From: Kosmotogaceae bacterium UBA1373
Lineage (GTDB): Bacteria; Thermotogota; Thermotogae; Petrotogales; Kosmotogaceae
Direction of reading: 5' to 3'
NCBI GenBank assembly: GCA_002305955.1
Contig: DBRH01000071.1
Span: forward strand, 75,292 to 106,280
Length of the DNA: 30,989 nt
Shown one piece after another: positions 30,271 through 30,989 of the stretch. How positions within the stretch are numbered: position 1 is the first letter of the stretch; every line of letters begins with the position of its first letter. The translations under genes were made by a program, and so were the position numbers. Under the pieces are notes generated by a model that was given only the letters and a program-made list of their open reading frames with translations, ran no database searches and was not told where the DNA came from.

Positions 30271-30956
30271 ATGTGCACGGTACAATTGTCTGCCAGCTCG
30301 ATGTGCGACGCGGGCAGCTTATCCCCTTCAGTGACTACTATTATATCGTAAGTTGAGAAGTCGATATCGTCAAGAAGGTTTTTCGGTGTGAAGCCTTTTT
30401 TCAAGAAGGAGAAATAGATCTGTGGATCTTCTACATATACATCCATTTCTTTTGTCGAATCGAGCCCCTCTATCTTTGAAGAGAGTGGCGCGTAGAGAAG
30501 CGCTTTTTTGCCAGTATCTATCGGCGGAAAGTTTCGACATACGGGAAAGAGATCCCTGACCTCCCAGTTTGCAGTGGTTCCGCGAGAGTAGTTTCTCAGT
30601 ATTTCCATGGCGCTCAGCATATCACGCCGGGTCGAGAAACTCAGTCCGCTGTTTTTCGCGATTCTTTCGGAGGATTTCGTTGTGAGTCTTTCATCGGTAA
30701 GTATCACCCTGCCCGAAAATATCTTCTTCACTTTTTCGGCGAATGAGACGGCTTTCATCGCCAGCTGGTTGAACCGGCCCGACATAGAAATTGGCAGCCC
30801 TATGACCGTGAGATCTATCTCTCTTTGAGAGAAGATTTCCTTCAGACTTTTGCGATAATCTCTGTGCTCAATAGTCTCGAGCGGAATCTCGACACCTTCT
30901 ATCTGGATCGCCAGTCCGATTCTCACCGTGCCGAAATCAATTCCCAGTATCTTCAT
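30249..30956 (-). CDS. ruvX: YqgF/RuvX-family Holliday-junction resolvase-like protein with C-terminal extension
   Basis: The protein has 235 residues against about 140 for the family. The RNase-H-fold core (1 to about 124) shows GIDFGTVRIGLA with Asp7, VIGLPISMSGR, TDERLTT with Glu89, and RRDMLSAMEILRNY with Asp112, so the three acidic active-site positions are present. Homologues act in 16S rRNA 5-prime processing and are proposed junction resolvases. Residues 125-235 form an added domain I do not recognise, with strands such as YDIIVVTEG. The reading frame enters the tRNA-Arg gene: the codons for the final CSWLNG and the TAG stop lie in the tRNA acceptor and D-arm. The ATG start has only a weak GAGAGAG upstream. 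Confidence 0.88.
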   Translation of the reverse strand: MKILGIDFGTVRIGLAIQIEGVEIPLETIEHRDYRKSLKEIFSQREIDLTVIGLPISMSGRFNQLAMKAVSFAEKVKKIFSGRVILTDERLTTKSSERIAKNSGLSFSTRRDMLSAMEILRNYSRGTTANWEVRDLFPVCRNFPPIDTGKKALLYAPLSSKIEGLDSTKEMDVYVEDPQIYFSFLKKGFTPKNLLDDIDFSTYDIIVVTEGDKLPASHIELADNCTVHMCSWLNG

Positions 30957-30989
30957 AAAACTCTCTCACGGGATTTGAAGAGCAGTGAA
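30953..30989 (-). CDS. possible 3-prime end of an upstream gene running off the window
   Basis: One minus-strand frame is open from the window edge and ends SLLFKSRERVL with a TGA overlapping the ruvX ATG (ATGA), the coupling seen often in this window. Another frame ends FTALQIP a little earlier. Only 12 codons are visible, so neither can be proved. Confidence 0.25.
   Translation of the reverse strand, partial: SLLFKSRERVL

Noticed and set aside
1..30989. Defence island, prophage, integrase, insertion sequence or CRISPR array
   Set aside because: No regular direct-repeat array, transposase, integrase or toxin-antitoxin motif was seen, and the tRNA has no repeated attachment-site copy in the window.

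Overview
The window looks like chromosomal DNA of a Thermotogota bacterium, probably a moderately GC-rich lineage such as Mesotoga or Kosmotoga (inferred from gene content; no 16S rRNA is present). The clearest sign is a pair of toga-type envelope genes: an SLH-coiled-coil-C-terminal-anchor protein and a beta-barrel protein ending in Phe. Genes are densely packed, with many 1-35 nt overlaps and frequent GTG/TTG starts behind strong Shine-Dalgarno sites. I see no insertion sequence, prophage, CRISPR array or integrase.

Layout. 92-2845 (+): O-antigen-ligase-like membrane protein with a large C-terminal helical domain. 2943-4627 (+): a two-gene SufC/SufB-like pair (minimal SMS type), followed by an M42 aminopeptidase to 5677 and a bidirectional terminator. 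5704-10022 (-): a small hypothetical gene and then a tightly overlapping cluster transcribed alaX > dnaB > ABC ATPase > small membrane protein. 10134-16788 (+): a complete Opp/Dpp peptide transporter in the order D-F-A-terminator-B-C; the F and C subunits carry large unusual insertions. 16805-20485 (-): a small membrane protein, the toga beta-barrel and the SLH anchor. 20574-22032 (-): secG > tyrS. 22126-24088 (+): a TPR protein and a small acidic protein, then a short promoter-plus-terminator unit. 24171-29138 (-): a full suf operon transcribed sufC > sufB > sufD > sufS > sufU. 29274-30119 (+): a DUF368/PopT polyprenyl-phosphate transporter. 30195-30956 (-): tRNA-Arg(CCG) and ruvX, whose reading frame runs into the tRNA gene.

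How the genes fit together. The window encodes two Fe-S biogenesis systems: a scaffold-only two-gene pair and a full SufCBDSU set with desulfurase and Zn-dependent sulfur acceptor. The Opp ATPases carry C-terminal four-cysteine motifs that are Fe-S cluster sites in some relatives, so they may be clients. The Opp system and M42 peptidase suit a peptide-fermenting life style. The O-antigen ligase-like protein, PopT, SecG and the toga proteins concern the envelope. DnaB, AlaX, TyrS, RuvX and the tRNA are housekeeping.

The most unusual points are the two Suf-type systems in one 30-kb segment, the ruvX/tRNA overlap, an EF-hand-like loop inserted into OppF, a roughly 230-residue extracytoplasmic insertion in OppC, and a possible ~50-nt orphan RNA. 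I did not find a clearly new defence or mobile system.
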